Shown: positions 34,731 through 46,142, counted from the stretch's first letter. The stretch: DNA of 64,000 bases from Tiliqua scincoides (GCF_035046505.1 NC_089830.1:18804061-18868060); one strand, 5' to 3'. Notes: generated by a model from the sequence alone, not told the origin. Translations and numbers: made by a program.

Positions 34731-35312
34731 TTTTTCTGTGTGTCCCCCTCCGTTTCCAAACCAGATTGTGAAAGGGGAAGGAGGGGCCAGTGGAGGCAAG
34801 TAGCCTGCATTTCACATAGTACGCTCGAGAAGGCTTTTTAAAAGTCTGTAACAGGAATCAAGCAGTGTTCCTACTGACAAGAATTCAATAAGCACTAAAC
34901 AGTTATTCCCAGACAGGAAAGTTCCACTGAACTCAATGAAACATATTTCCTGATTAGGTGGACTGCGCCCAAATTTTTATTCATATTTACTTGGAAGCAA
35001 ATCTCATTGGTGGGAGAGGATTTCCTTCCAAGGAAACAGGCCCAAGCGTGCAACCCAAATTTCAGGAAAAAAAAGATGGCTCTAGACTGGAATTTGCAAA
35101 ATAAAGTGCCACTAACCAGAAGAGCTAAATCAAGCTGCAGATATGCTGTTAACAAGCATTAAGATGGTAAAATTTACCCTATAATAATATGGATTTTTTT
35201 TCTAACAATTGAAACAGTATACCAAAACAACAGAAAGTTATTTAAAAGCAATAGTCGACATCCTTTTTTAGATAAATACTTGTGATGTGGAAATACTTTA
35301 AATAGTTGTCTC
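34731..35312. other. Gene-free stretch with a decayed palindromic repeat
   Basis: Around 34895-34985 is a worn copy of the AAGTTCCACTGAACTCAATG-type palindromic repeat. Otherwise nothing recognised. Confidence 0.4.
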
Positions 35313-35680
35313 ATTTTATTTATTTATTTATACTGGTATTTATATACCACCTTTCTTGGGTCCTCATATTTCTCCTCAGACTTTAATCCAAGGCGGTTGC
35401 TGTTCTAAACCCCTGTAGGGATTTTTACAATTGAATAGTTCTAGTCTTTCATAGAACTCCTCGTTCCAGCTGGATTCCTTCCCGGTCTGGTCTCTCTCTG
35501 GCCCTTCGCCTCCCATGCTCCACTTGACGGCAACTCCTCTCTGCCACCGAGGGTCAGCTCATCAGTATATCAGCATGTCCTCAGTTCTCTGGTACTTCCG
35601 GTTGTTTAGAACTGGCAGCCTCAGATCTTCAGGCATACAAGGTGGCAGCTCTGCCAACTGAGCCAGACCTCCTGTCTCAT
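35313..35680 (-). repeat. tRNA-derived SINE, near full length
   Basis: Read on the minus strand it starts GGAGGTCTGGCTCAGTTGGC AGAGC, a clear tRNA-like box A. It has a roughly 230-base body and ends AAAGTCTGAGGAGAAATATG ... GGTGGTATATAAATACCAGT with an AAATAAATAAAT tail. A 3' half of the same SINE is at 51738-51935. Confidence 0.8.
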
Positions 35681-36878
35681 AGCTCCTAGGAAGGGGCTAA
35701 TGCTAGCACATGGGTCACTGAAATGAAGATTGAGCCTTATGTTATGTTCATGCAATAATCTTCCATTTTGAACAACAACAGGTTACATAAACTGGTCAGA
35801 GGCTGCTTTGCCTGTGGTCCAAGTAGCAAACCACAGCTTCCTTCGGCAGGAAGCTTTCTAGAGAAGAACTATCTCAACTTGCTCTATCTCATGTCCTTTA
35901 TCATGCACCACATTGAAAACTGCTTGGTCCCATTACTTGTGCCATGAAAGAGCTGGTGTAGCCTTTCCAGCTCCAAACCATAACTTGATTTCCCCCTTCT
36001 GGTTCTTGGATCCTTCCTGCTCCAACCCTCCCCATCAGTGGCTCAGACGAGCCTATTGATTTAATAAAAATGCAACTTTGAAACCAAGCCTGAACTCAAT
36101 GCCAGTCCATTGACTCAATTTCACGCCTTTCCTCCCACTCTTTGGGTTGTAAAGGGAAGAGAGGAGTGGAACAGGAAGTGAGCCACTCTCTTCACACTTC
36201 CTCTTCTGCTCTATTCCCCTCTTCCAGTCCAGGGAGTGGGAGGAGAAAGGTGGGTACATCACCAGTAAAAGGAGGGGCAGCAGTAGGCTTGCCACCTCAG
36301 GTGCCCAGAGGTCTTCACCCAGCCCTGCTGGAACTCATAATATGGTCCCAATCAGTAATTATCTTCTCAAGTTTCAGGATTAGGCTCTATGGCCACTGAA
36401 GGCTATAATGGGTCATTTTTCACTGCAATGCTTTCCTCTGTCCTTTTACTTCTTATTAGATTATGAAAAGCTAAATAGCATGGGCAAATGGCATTAACTG
36501 AATAGCTTTGGAATGAAAATGTGGAACTACCAACAAAGCTTCCCTCTGGAAGTTTTTACCAAGCATATCCTATCACTACAATCAGAATGCAGTCCATAAA
36601 TAAAGCCCATCGTTTTCAGAGATATCATATTATTCCAAGTACTGTATTTTCCTTTCACAACAAGAGGCCACTTGACTGGGATTGCCTGCATTTCTCATGG
36701 TCCTCCTGATAGACAGCACTTCTATAGGTAGGTCTGAGGGCCCCCAAAGTCTTGCGCATCCTTCTGTGAGGACCTGGAAACCCGAGTACGGGTGGAACAC
36801 AGATTTCTGTCAGCCCGTGCTTGGTACTGAGCAAGCATAGCAGAAGTCTTGCTGCCCCTGTAGATCCCAGTGCAATTC
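35681..36878 (-). other. 3' flank, likely including the PTAFR 3' UTR
   Basis: Sequence directly downstream of the PTAFR stop on its strand. The UTR end is not evident: no AATAAA on the minus strand stands out near the stop; nearest TTTATT words on the plus strand lie near 35313 and 34976. A worn GGCCGGCCC-type repeat lies around 36115-36330. Confidence 0.4.
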
Positions 36879-37976
36879 CTAAGATTTGATGGAAGCAGGG
36901 ATGCCCAGTTCTATAGGAACCACGCCTTCCAGACCAGTCTCGGTGGTTTGCCTGGAGCACTTACGACTATCCTTGATGGATTTCATTTTCTCAGAAAGGT
37001 GCTTCCTGAATTTCTTGGTGAGGAAGCAGTAGATAATAGGATCCAGGACACAGTTGGCACCCAGGAGACAGAGGGTCACTTGATGGATGTCATTCAGCAG
37101 CTTTCGAGACTGGTAGCTCATCTGCTGCAGCCTACCCAGAACCATCAGGGTCCAAGGGAGATCCAAAATGTGGTGAGGCACAAAACAGACAATGAATACA
37201 GCCAGGACGGTGCACACCAACCAAAGTGCTCTGTGCCTCACACTTGCGCTCTTCCGGGCCTGCACAGTTTGGGAGAGCAATGACCGAATAATGAACGTGT
37301 TGCATACCAGGACCACGAGGAAAGTCACAAAGAAACAAATACAAATGACCACATGGATGGCCAAAATAGATACGTTTCCTTCCGAGCTGTCGTAACGCTC
37401 AAAACAGCGTTGGAAAACCTTGCCCTTAACGTCTTCAGGGGTTGGGCCTTCTCCAATGAGGTAGTACATGGCAGGGCCAGCTATGAGAATCCAAACAGCT
37501 ACTGTGATGTAGATGCCCCGTCTTCGTGTAGACGACTGAACGGCGGTGATAGGCTTCGTGACGGCTTGGAACCGATTGTAGGTGATGACTCCCAAGAAGG
37601 CCACTGAGCAATAGGTGTTCACGAAGAACAAGTAGCCAGCCACATTACACAAAAATTTAGGCATGATCCAGTTCCCGCCTTGGTGGTAATAGACAATCCA
37701 CATTGGCAGCGTGACCAGGAAGAGCAGGTCAGCGATTGTCAAGTTGACCATGAATATTTTGATCTCGTTTAATTTCTTGGTAGCATAAACCCGAGTGAAA
37801 ATGTACAGGACGTAGACGTTCGCCACAAAGCCCAGAATGAAGATGATGCTGTAGTAGACAGTGAACAGGGTATATCTGAACTCAGAATCCACAGAATAAT
37901 CAGAAGGCTTGGAGCGGACATCAGAGGATGAGATGTTTTCATCCTTGCTTCCTGTGGACATAATCTTAATATTCAT
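36879..37976 (-). CDS. PTAFR: Platelet-activating factor receptor (class A GPCR)
   Basis: Plasma-membrane receptor for the phospholipid PAF, signalling through Gq and Gi in leukocytes and platelets. The 365 residues match mammalian PTAFR (342) along their length; [44 protein letters not shown] and [19 protein letters not shown] are near-identical. Seven membrane segments: N53 in TM1, D83 in TM2, C110 and C191 as the expected extracellular disulfide, FVPHH in TM6. The family's odd motifs are kept: NRF (134-136) instead of DRY and DPxxY (312-316) instead of NPxxY. Sequons are at N14 and N201. C340 lies in a Ser/Thr-rich tail. The N-terminus is about 20 residues longer than in mammals; M6 is an alternative start. 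As in mammals the coding region is one exon, entered through an acceptor at 38005-38006. The frame is intact and probably functional. Confidence 0.97.
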   Translation of the reverse strand: MNIKIMSTGSKDENISSSDVRSKPSDYSVDSEFRYTLFTVYYSIIFILGFVANVYVLYIFTRVYATKKLNEIKIFMVNLTIADLLFLVTLPMWIVYYHQGGNWIMPKFLCNVAGYLFFVNTYCSVAFLGVITYNRFQAVTKPITAVQSSTRRRGIYITVAVWILIAGPAMYYLIGEGPTPEDVKGKVFQRCFERYDSSEGNVSILAIHVVICICFFVTFLVVLVCNTFIIRSLLSQTVQARKSASVRHRALWLVCTVLAVFIVCFVPHHILDLPWTLMVLGRLQQMSYQSRKLLNDIHQVTLCLLGANCVLDPIIYCFLTKKFRKHLSEKMKSIKDSRKCSRQTTETGLEGVVPIELGIPASIKS

Positions 37977-38004
37977 ACTGTTTTCAAACGCTGATTTTCT
38001 TGTC

Positions 38005-38028
38005 CTAAAACAACAACAACAAAATGAA
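38005..38028 (-). promoter_or_regulatory. PTAFR: Splice acceptor of the PTAFR coding exon
   Basis: On the minus strand TTTTGTTGTTGTTGTTTTAG precedes GACAAGAAAATCAGCG, 28 bases upstream of the ATG. This fits mammalian PTAFR, where one or more untranslated first exons splice onto a single coding exon. The partner exon(s) must lie above 38 kb and were not found. Confidence 0.75.
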
Positions 38029-38086
38029 ATATGTTATTCATGGTGAATAATCAACACAAGTACTCTTTAAGGATATCTTATGTTCA

Positions 38087-38590
38087 GTCTCTGATGCAGG
38101 TGCATCAGACTCGTTTCATACAGTGGACTGAAATGATGCCTGTTAAGGTCCAGAAGTGATGTCACTAAGCAGGAAGTGATTTCATTAAGCAGGTGGTGAC
38201 CTGAAAGAAATAAGCACTTTTTTCTCACTTTTATGTCAGTGCTTTCCAGCACTGGCAAAGCAGTGCCAATGGGACATGTGCTGCATCCTGCAGTTGGGTG
38301 TCACTCATGGAGGCCTCCTCAAAGTAAGGGAATGTTTGTTCCCTTACTTCAGAGTTGCATTGCCCTTACGTCAGTGCTGGAAAGCACTGACATAAGGGGT
38401 TAGGATTGCGCCCTTAGGAACTCATTAGCTGCAAAGAACCATATCTTGATCGTATTTTCAAGATATGGGAGAGCCCAGTTATCATGCAGGCTGCCCTTTC
38501 AGCAGTGACACCTCAGCACAGCTCAGCAGCTGAGAGCAGCTGATGGTAGTGCTGGGAATGCCCAAATATCATGCATGCTGGATAAAGAGC
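38087..38590. mobile_element. hAT element fragment split by a Harbinger-like MITE
   Basis: Left part (ACTCGTTTCATACAGTGGAC, AGAAGTGATGTCACTAAGCA, AAGCACTTTTTTCTCAC) and right part (AACTCATTAGCTGCAAAG, TATGGGAGAGCCCAGTTATC) match the hAT family of 5090-5368 and 49075-49344. The continuity is broken at 38231-38416. Confidence 0.7.
38234..38413. mobile_element. Harbinger-like MITE nested in the hAT copy, TTA target duplication
   Basis: TTA at 38231-38233 and 38414-38416 flank the insert. Interior CACTGGCAAAGCAGTGCCAA, GGAGGCCTCCTCAAAGTAAG and CTGGAAAGCACTGACATAAG match the family at 11901, 13795 and 48659. The left GGGCCC terminus seems worn or missing. Confidence 0.65.
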
Positions 38591-38905
38591 TGACATTTCT
38601 TTACCTTGCTTGCTAGCATGCTATTCGTACACAATGCAGAAGAGTTACATAGAAGTTCAAAGCAATGTTTTGGTAAACAGGGGCAGCTACTGGCCAGTTG
38701 CTCCCCTGGCCGTCTGACCCCTGAACCTCAGTACCAGCGGTAGCAAGCACACCATGCACTGTCAGGTGGTGGAAGCAGGGACCACGATGGGACCAGTGCA
38801 GGGCTGTGCTGAAGCCAGCCCATCATAAGCCACCAGGGCTTATCACTAACTGCTCCCCAATCTCAAAAAGTCAAAAATGAAACTGCCTTGTACTGCCTAA
38901 CAACC

Positions 38906-38996
38906 CAATCCTATCCACACTTTCCTGGAAGTAAGCCCCATGGACTCTTAAAGGAACTTACTTCTGAGTAGGCATGCATAGGATTGGGCTGTAACT
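38906..38996. repeat. Palindromic short repeat
   Basis: CCCAATCCTATCCACACTTT at the left and GCATGCATAGGATTGGGCTG at the right pair as inverted ends, with TAAGCCCCATGGACTCTTAA in the middle. One of the best-preserved copies in the window. Confidence 0.75.
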
Positions 38997-39023
38997 CAGC
39001 AGTGACTTGTCTTTGGAATCTCA

Positions 39024-39285
39024 GATGAAGCGTTTTTTATTATTAACAGTATTTATATACCGCTTTTCAACTAAAAGTTCACAAAGCGGTTTACAGAGAA
39101 AAATCAAATAACTAAATGGCTCCCTGTCCCAAAAGGGCTCACAATCTAAAAAGATGCAAATGAATACCAGCAGACAGCCACTAGAACAGACAGTGCTGGG
39201 GTGAGGCGGGCCAGTTACTCTACCCCTGCTAAAAAAAGGAGCACCCACTTGAAAAAGTGCCTCTGGCAATGCCAGATATTGAGTT
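39024..39285 (-). repeat. LINE/SINE 3' end with (AAT)n tail, inverted copy
   Basis: The reverse of the element at 27490-27765: TTATTATTAACAGTATTTAT, ACCGCTTTTCAACTAAAAGT, AAAAGGGCTCACAATCT. Confidence 0.65.
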
Positions 39286-39390
39286 TGGGACTTTCTACAT
39301 GCAATTGCATCACTACTGCGTCACCCTGCTCTCAGCAACTGTCATTTAGTACTGTGCTTAAGCTCATTAGACAAATGCTATAAATGGCTG

Positions 39391-39528
39391 GTTGGCAACC
39401 TTCAGTCTCGAAAGACTATGGTATAAGCCTACAGCACCCAGTATTCCCAGGCGGTCTCCCATCCAAGTACTAACCAGGCCTGACTCTGCTTAGCTTCCGA
39501 GATCAGGCAAGATCATGCATGTGCAAAT
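39391..39528 (-). repeat. 5S-rRNA-derived SINE with LINE-type tail
   Basis: Minus-strand 5S body (GGAAGCTAAGCAGAGTCAGG, TGGTTAGTACTTGGATGGGA, GACCGCCTGGGAATACTGGG) followed by ATACCATAGTCTTTCGAGAC and TGAAGGTTGCCAACC. The first part of the 5S body is shortened. The 34-base tail differs from the LINE end at one position by eye. Confidence 0.85.
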
Positions 39529-39529
39529 G

Positions 39530-39805
39530 GCTAGGGCCGGCCCATCCATGAGGCCAACTGAAGCATTTGCCTCAGGCAGCAGAGTGGTTATAGGGCACCC
39601 ATCTTTGTTTGCTTACTTGCCTCTACAGCTCTTTATTCTCCTTCCACTCCCTAAATTGGGAAAGGAAGAATATAGAGGAAGAGGAAATATGGAGGGGAGG
39701 AGAATGCTTAGTTAGAACCTTGGAGAGAGGGAGAAACAGAGGCTGGCACATTATAGAGGAGAGGGCAACTTTTTGCCTGCCACCACAGGCTTCAGGAGGT
39801 CTTGG
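39530..39805 (+). repeat. GGCCGGCCC-type interspersed repeat
   Basis: Starts AGGGCCGGCCCATCCATGAG GCCAACTGAAGC, then TTGCCTCAGGCAGCAGA and a GGAGAATGCTTAGTTAGAAC module. Also at 33677, 41145, 54873 and 59597. The short GC-rich terminus suggests a DNA transposon, but no clean target duplication was found. It abuts the start of duplication copy B. Confidence 0.5.
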
Positions 39806-40114
39806 CCCAACCTTGGAAATGGCCTTTGTTGGATTTCCCTAGGAAAATAGCCGAACCGCAGCTGCCAGTTTCACTTCAGCTCCTTTTTCCTGTTCAGTGA
39901 CGGTGTTGGAGAAGTTACAGACTTCCTTAATATTCTGCCTGTTCCTGCTTCTTTGATATTTGTGGCCTCAGCAGTTTCGTTGGCACTTGCTAAAGCCAAT
40001 GACTTTCTATACTTGGAAATCAGGGGGAAGCAAAACTGCAGGGAAGGGCAAAGAAGAGGACCCATCACGCCTGCGCATTTGCGGCAAGGGTCCTTGAGCC
40101 GCAGAAGCTGCAGA

Positions 40115-40702
40115 AGGAATTGGGTAAGATGTGAATGCCATGCAGCAACATACCCGTCAAGTGCGTTCATGTTTCTGGAGAATCTGAAGGCTTACTTGGA
40201 AAACATGGCTGCATTTCCTAACGGAAAAAGTGCCCTTGGACTGGACATTCTGACTGGACGCTCGTGATTTGTCATCCATTAACTTTATATGCCCCCAAAT
40301 AAGCTACGTTTCCTGCCAACATGTAAACATTGTGTCTGCAACAGGAATCCCAGTTGGATACCACACCTCTCGTGCTGCATTAACCCTTGTACTTCATGTT
40401 TGCACTTTGCAAGATCTTGGCCATCCCTACATGTTGCAATAAAGGACATTCATGAATACCAATAATTGCACAAAGAAAACTCTCCTTGAAATAGATCTTA
40501 AGCAAAGTGACGCTTGCATTTTTGTTTTATCTTTTAAAAAGAGCCATTTTCCATTGCCATGTCCATTGCACAGACAAGGATCTGTAGCAGAGAGACAAAG
40601 CATCACCCAATACGACGTGAGAGAAAGGGAAGTTCAATGGCAGATTCTCAGTTTGGTATCTAACACTTGTTTGCAGTATTACTCTGGATCACAGGATCAA
40701 GT
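40115..40702 (+). other. Segment unique to copy B, with an AATAAA, identity unknown
   Basis: An open frame ends at 40267 with FLENLKAYLENMAAFPNGKS and a short tail, and GCAATAAAGGACATT follows about 170 bases later. It resembles a 3' terminal exon with a poly(A) signal. I do not recognise the peptide, the frame runs in from repeat sequence, and there is no strong splice acceptor, so it is only a weak candidate. Confidence 0.2.
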
Positions 40703-41080
40703 TTATTTATTTAGCAGATATCATATAATACATGGACTTATATAACCATTAAACTAGATCAAATATCAATGTCCAGTTCATCCAGCCATTCACGGACAGA
40801 GTTACCTTCATTGAAAAGTCAGACCATGGGCCACTATACGCCCTCTGTTTGCAGCCAGACATAATGTGGTATATGGTTTGGCAGGAAAACCCACAATCAC
40901 ACTGTGGGGTGTGATGCTAGTTGGCCTCCTCACGGTGCACCCTGGACAGCACGAAAGTGTGAGCTAAATGGACTAGGAATCAGCTGGCAGCCAGACCATG
41001 TCATAGATTTCCTGGCTTCCTAAAACATGGCAATGGAAAAACAGGATCAAGTGCTCAAGCGCTACTGAGTGGGTGCTAAA
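40703..41080 (-). mobile_element. Non-LTR retrotransposon 3' fragment, same family as 24163-24645
   Basis: On the minus strand it encodes PQCDCGFSCQTIYHIMSGCK and SGPWSDF and ends with CTAAATAAATAAAC. The shared protein tail and shared 3' terminus define the family. Confidence 0.65.
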
Positions 41081-41144
41081 CTTGCCTCGTTCAGCTGCTA
41101 TCTTCCACAGAGCATTGAAAGAATTCGCACTTTGTACCTAAGCG

Positions 41145-41350
41145 CAAGGCCGGCCCATTCATAAGGCCGAATCAGACTATCACCTCCGGCAACAGAATGG
41201 CAGGAAGCAGTCACCTCCAGCAATCCACTCTCCTCCAGTACTGTTTCCCCAAGGAGGAACAGAGCAGAAGACAACATATGGAGGAGAGGTAATGGAGGCA
41301 GCATTTAGCACACTGCCTCTGGCATCTGGCCCCATTTGATCTGGCAAAAT
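41145..41350 (+). repeat. GGCCGGCCC-type interspersed repeat, worn copy
   Basis: AAGGCCGGCCCATTCATAAG GCCGAATCAGAC followed by the family's CTCCGGCAACAGAATGGCAG module. Confidence 0.45.
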
Positions 41351-42229
41351 CAAAAATTTTGGGCTGGCTCTTCCTCAGCCTAACTGACAAATATGTTAAC
41401 ATTTTCACATCTGGCTTTCCTAGTGGCCACATGACGTCTCAGGCTGGAGAGGGGCAACAGCTTATAAGGCCCTGGAGCCTGCTTTGAGAATAGCATCATT
41501 TCCCTTTACACACATTTCTTTTGCCCCCACTCCTGCCTCTGTTCAAAGAGGTTTTGCAGGTTTCTTAAAACAGTGCACACATGTGCAAAACCTGTTGAGT
41601 AGAGGGGAGTGGGATGAAGGTTACTATTGTTAACAACAACCTCTCGTTTAAATCACCAGCTCTCTGTGATAGTATTTATATTACTATTATGTAATAGTAT
41701 TTTTATTCCAACTTCCTCCTCCTTTGATCTGAACGCTTTTCTACATTTCTGCAAGAGATTATGTTGCTAGTGTATGGCACGTATAGATGACCAGATGTCC
41801 TCTTTCCCCAGGATATGTCCTCTTTTTTAGCCTTGTGTCCTGGAAAAGAACTTAATTGTCCTCCTTTTCCCTGTGAGCGGGTCTGCCCCAAGTGCCTTAC
41901 AATCTATATATTGACACAGATACATGTACTTATGTTTAGTTGCAGTGGGGAAAGAGGACATGCCCTTATCTAGCCCCAAAGTGCAGGATTTAAATTTTCT
42001 AGCACATTTCTTCATTTCTCATGGGTGAAAGCAGGAAACTAGAACCACAGACCTCAGGTCCTTCCTTCTGAGTTCCTAGATCCCCGAGCTTCCCACACTG
42101 CAATGTTTATTCACTTTTTCACATCCTCACTTTTTGTAAGTCAGAGCAACAGCCTTTGATGGGTGGATCAAGAGAGACCCCAAACTGGAACTTGAGTCAA
42201 CCTAAGCTGGGTCACGCCATGAGCTGTAC
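41351..42229. other. Gene-free stretch
   Basis: Part of the copy-B-only material. No recognised gene or element. Confidence 0.4.
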
Positions 42230-42536
42230 AACCAAACAAACATGCTTATCTGTCTTCCAAAAACTGCGGTGTGAAAGAGGAAGAAAAGGATTCAATGAAG
42301 CTAAGAGATGCAGCTGCAGAGAGCTAATGAGAAATAGAGGGGGAAGAGAAAGAAGCCCAAAGAAAGCCATCAATGAAACATATTTGAATGGGTTTCCTCT
42401 AGCAGGGTGCAGTAAATGTGAATCTTGAACCTACTGCTCTCAAGGAATCTGTTTGAGGCAGAAGGTGCAGTGATGGCAACAACAGATTTTCTTCCTAGCT
42501 TTGCTTGCACACTATAGGAAGGCTTCTACCAGATGA

Positions 42537-42592
42537 GAGAGAGAGAGAGAGAGAGATTTCTCGCTTGCTTGCTTGCTTGCTTGCTTGCTTTT
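42537..42592. repeat. (GA)n and (GCTT)n microsatellites
   Basis: A GAGAGA run followed within a few bases by about seven GCTT units. They occupy the position where copy A has a CR1 dimer and a (TTTC)n run. Confidence 0.9.
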
Positions 42593-42840
42593 TAACCTCA
42601 AGGGCTTCCCTCTTCTTTTATCAGATGCGAGATATGTCAGTCACATGATATTCCACATCAGGCTTCCATTCCTGCTGACTCTCAACTCATGGATCTCGTA
42701 AGTATTACATTAACATTTAACCCTTGGACCAATCGAAATGCATATGGAAGTGTTCTAGATTGTGATGGCCTTGGTGGAGGAAAAGGTGGAGGAAAAGGTG
42801 CAGTAAGGGCATGATGGTTCAGTTCATGGGCAGCTCACGC

Positions 42841-43152
42841 ATAAGAACATAAGAACAGCCCCGCTGGATCAGGCCATAGGCCCATCTAGTCCAGCTTCCT
42901 GTATCTCACAGCGGCCCACCCAATGCCCCAGGGAGCACACCAGATAACAAGAAGACCTGCAAGGCCTCCTGGGAATTGTAGTTAAGAACATAAGAACAGC
43001 CCCACTGGATCAGGCCATAGGCCCATCTAGTCCAGCTTCCTGTATCTCACAGTGACCCACCAAATGCCCCAGAAGACAACAAGAAACCTGCACCCTGCTG
43101 CCCTCCCTTGCATCTGGGATTCTGACATACTCCATTTCTAAAATCAGGAGGT
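42841..43152 (-). mobile_element. CR1 3' end, dimeric copy in copy B
   Basis: Same dimer as 27803-28085: first 3' end, linker GCAAGGCCTCCTGGGAATTG, second 3' end. Inserted within a stretch that is continuous in copy A (between GGGCAGCTCACG and GCAGAAAGCAACAG), so it came after the duplication. Confidence 0.8.
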
Positions 43153-43856
43153 CGCATGCAGAAAGCAACAGATGGTGCATGGAAATACGGAAGAAGCCAA
43201 GGCCAAAGGAGGTCACCAGGGAGCAGGAGAGCTCTTCACTCAAAAGGGATTCAGTGGGTAGAGATGGAATTAGTGGCATGTTGGCCCTTCAGGGAATGGG
43301 ATGGGAAGGGTAAAGACATTCCATGCCTTTTGCAGCTAATGTAAGAAAAGGTTTCAAAGCAAACATACCTTGATCATCACAGTTTTTTTACTTGGCTTGA
43401 CTTACCTGTCTGGCCCACCATCTATTTCCGCCTGACAGGGAACTGAATCGAACCTCAAAAAAGTCTTTTTTCCCCCCCAAGGAACCAGAACGGAATCTGA
43501 GCCTGTGATCTCTCGATGGTCTTGAATCTAAATCGGAACTGAAGCCCTACGCGCAGAAAGTGATAACCAGTTCAGATTCAATGACTCGGTCATCAAGCAA
43601 GCAATCAGGCACGCAACAGCTGTAGCATTAATTATCTGTCTTTCCTGTTCCTTATCCTGCCGTGTGCATTTGCTTTGTCAAAGCCTTTTCAAAAGAAATC
43701 AAAAATAAACAATTAAAGATAATAAATACCCCCCCACCAAGTTTAATAGCTAACATTGTGTTTGATTTGTAGAGTTGCATTGCAAACAAAAAGAGGTGCA
43801 TATAACAGATGGCATTCATTGGTCAATTTCCTGCAAGCTAAAGAACCTGTTGCTCT

Positions 43857-44079
43857 CAGCAAATTTCAATTTTTTTCATCTTAAGGCCCACTGACAAGGT
43901 GCTAAAATTGTCAGGGCACACCACCAGTTTTTTGACAATTGACGAGGCTTACACAGTGCGTGAGGGGGACTCACATCCCCCAGTGACCCGACTAATAAAT
44001 GACCCTCTCCCAAATTCCTGCAGCACACCTGCGAACTGTTCACGGCACACCAATGTGCACAGCTGTTGAAAATTTCTGT
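43857..44079. mobile_element. hAT element, worn copy shared by both duplication copies
   Basis: CAGCAAATTTCAA at the left and TTGAAAATTTCTG at the right, with CCAATGTGCACAGC inside. Copy A has the same left end at 30745. The well-preserved relative is 47186-47412. Confidence 0.6.
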
Positions 44080-44888
44080 GCTACATCAATTCTCCTTCAC
44101 AGTCCTGTGCGGTCACACACATAGCAAAGGGTCCGCTGACCAGCAGAGCCAACCCCAGAAACATTCAGAGCTTTGTCAAGCATTCTGCCCCTGCTGTCAA
44201 GTGGGGGACGACCCCCCTGCGCACTACGGGCCTGAGGGTGAAAATAACTCCCAATCCCCTCAAACATTTCTTTCTGACTGCCACCTTGACCACATCCCTA
44301 AGAAAGCATTTTGCGCTCATCATTCTCTCTCCAACCTTATACAAATAAAGAAACCTTCACCTCCATTTTTTTTTAAACTTTTCTTGACATTATTACTGAT
44401 TGCAGTTACAACCCAATAAGTAAATGCCATGGGTTTGTTCAGCTGGTCTCCACTCTACCATACAGCAAGCAGGCAGGTCTTTAAAAGGGGGAAGAGTCAA
44501 ACATCTTATATGTTTTTTTTATTTTTTTTATTCCTTGATTGTTGCTATAAGAAAGAAGGAAGGAAGATTTTTCCACCTCCTCTAAATCTATGTCTTCTCA
44601 TCAGTGCATTTTAAAAAAGTTATCCTCACAGAATGAACTGCAATTATAGTGTTCAAAATGCACACACATACACCTTCTGAACTGAATTTCCCCATATGCG
44701 TTTGATCCCAAGAGGGGCTTTGGCTCTTAGTTGCACCCGGGAAGCATGAACAAAGGCCAGGTGTACGTCTTCTGAACCTGGTGTTCATCTTCTGGGTTCT
44801 GTTATTTCCAAGTATTGGAAAGAAGATGCAAAGATTCAAACTCAGCTTTTTTTTAATGATATCCTAGTTCTCAAATCAAAAACGACCA
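44080..44888. other. Gene-free stretch
   Basis: The plus frame at 44066-44419 has no recognisable domain. No element identified. Confidence 0.35.
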
Positions 44889-45355
44889 GTGACAGCATCT
44901 ATTTTAAAATATAGGATGGATAGAATGGAGAGAGGGAAGTTCTTTTCTCTCTCACACAACACCAGAACAAGGGGGACACCCACTAAAATTGACCAGTGGG
45001 ACAGTCAGAACAGACAAAAGGAAACACTATATTTCTTTACCCAGAATAATCTGTGGAACTCCTTGCCACAGGACATGGTGATCGCATCTGATCCAGATGC
45101 TTTGAAAAAGGGATTGGACAGATTTATGGAGGAAATGTCCATCACAGCTTACAAATCCTGATGACTGTATGCAACCTCTGAGTTTTAGAGGTAGCCTATC
45201 CCAGAATGCCAGATGGAAAGGAGTGGCAACAGGATACAGGTATCTTGTTGACTTGTGTGCTCCCAGAGACATCTGATGGGCCATTGTGGGATACAGGAAG
45301 CTGGACGAGATGGACTCTTGGCCTGATCCAGCAGGGTTCTTCTTAGGGTCTTATG
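44889..45355 (+). mobile_element. CR1 LINE 3' end, older copy
   Basis: Plus frame has REGKFFSLSHNTRTRGTPTK-like sequence and FTQNNLWNSLPQDMVIAS, then the non-coding CTGATGGGCCATTGTGGGAT, GAAGCTGGACGAGATGGACT, TGGCCTGATCCAGCAGGG end. More diverged from the others, so it inserted earlier. Confidence 0.8.
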
Positions 45356-46142
45356 GTATATAGTCCATTGAAAGGAAACTCCATGGACATTCGATGCTTT
45401 CTGTAGCAAAGTACCCAGCAGGGACAAAGGAAAAGAAGTTCCAGTCCAAAGGTGTTGATTAGGCAGTATTTAACCCTACAGAATGGAGAATCACATGCCA
45501 CCTGGCCACAGGCAGCCCATCACAGGCAAATAGCACCAAGCACCCCTTCAAAGAAGCTTTGCACCTTGATTGCGTTGTGAAATCTAGACGTGTCCCTAAC
45601 AGGTGGCACAAGGACAGAACCTATAAGAACTGCTTCCACTTACCTGAGCCTAGGGATTGGATATCCCCTGCCAAGGCCAAGCGTGGGCTCAACTGTGGTG
45701 GACGGAGCACATCAAAAGGCAGATGGAGCCTTGGGCTGCAGTTGCGATCTCTGCTAGCCTCGAGCGACAGCCCACTCCCTCGCAGAGTTGCAAAAACCAG
45801 AAATGAGAAGGGCAGAGCACAGCACAACGAAACCTTACAGACTCATTGGAGATGAAGAAACTGCAGCGTCACCACCGGGAAAAGGAGTAGAATGAAGCGG
45901 AAGAGAATTAACCACAAAAGGATAGAAGGGAAGAGCCACCATAAGCAACAGTTACTAACAGAGAGTCATTATCAGGTTCGTGTCTGAAACGCCTTAATTA
46001 CAGTCCACAGTCATCCATCTGATGAGACTAATGACTTCCTTTTAGAAAGCAGAGCTTGTAATATCATCAGTGCCACAGGCCCTGATCTTTGCCTCCAGAC
46101 TATTGGAACAGATGTTTCGATTGGTGCCAATCAGCCAGAGCG

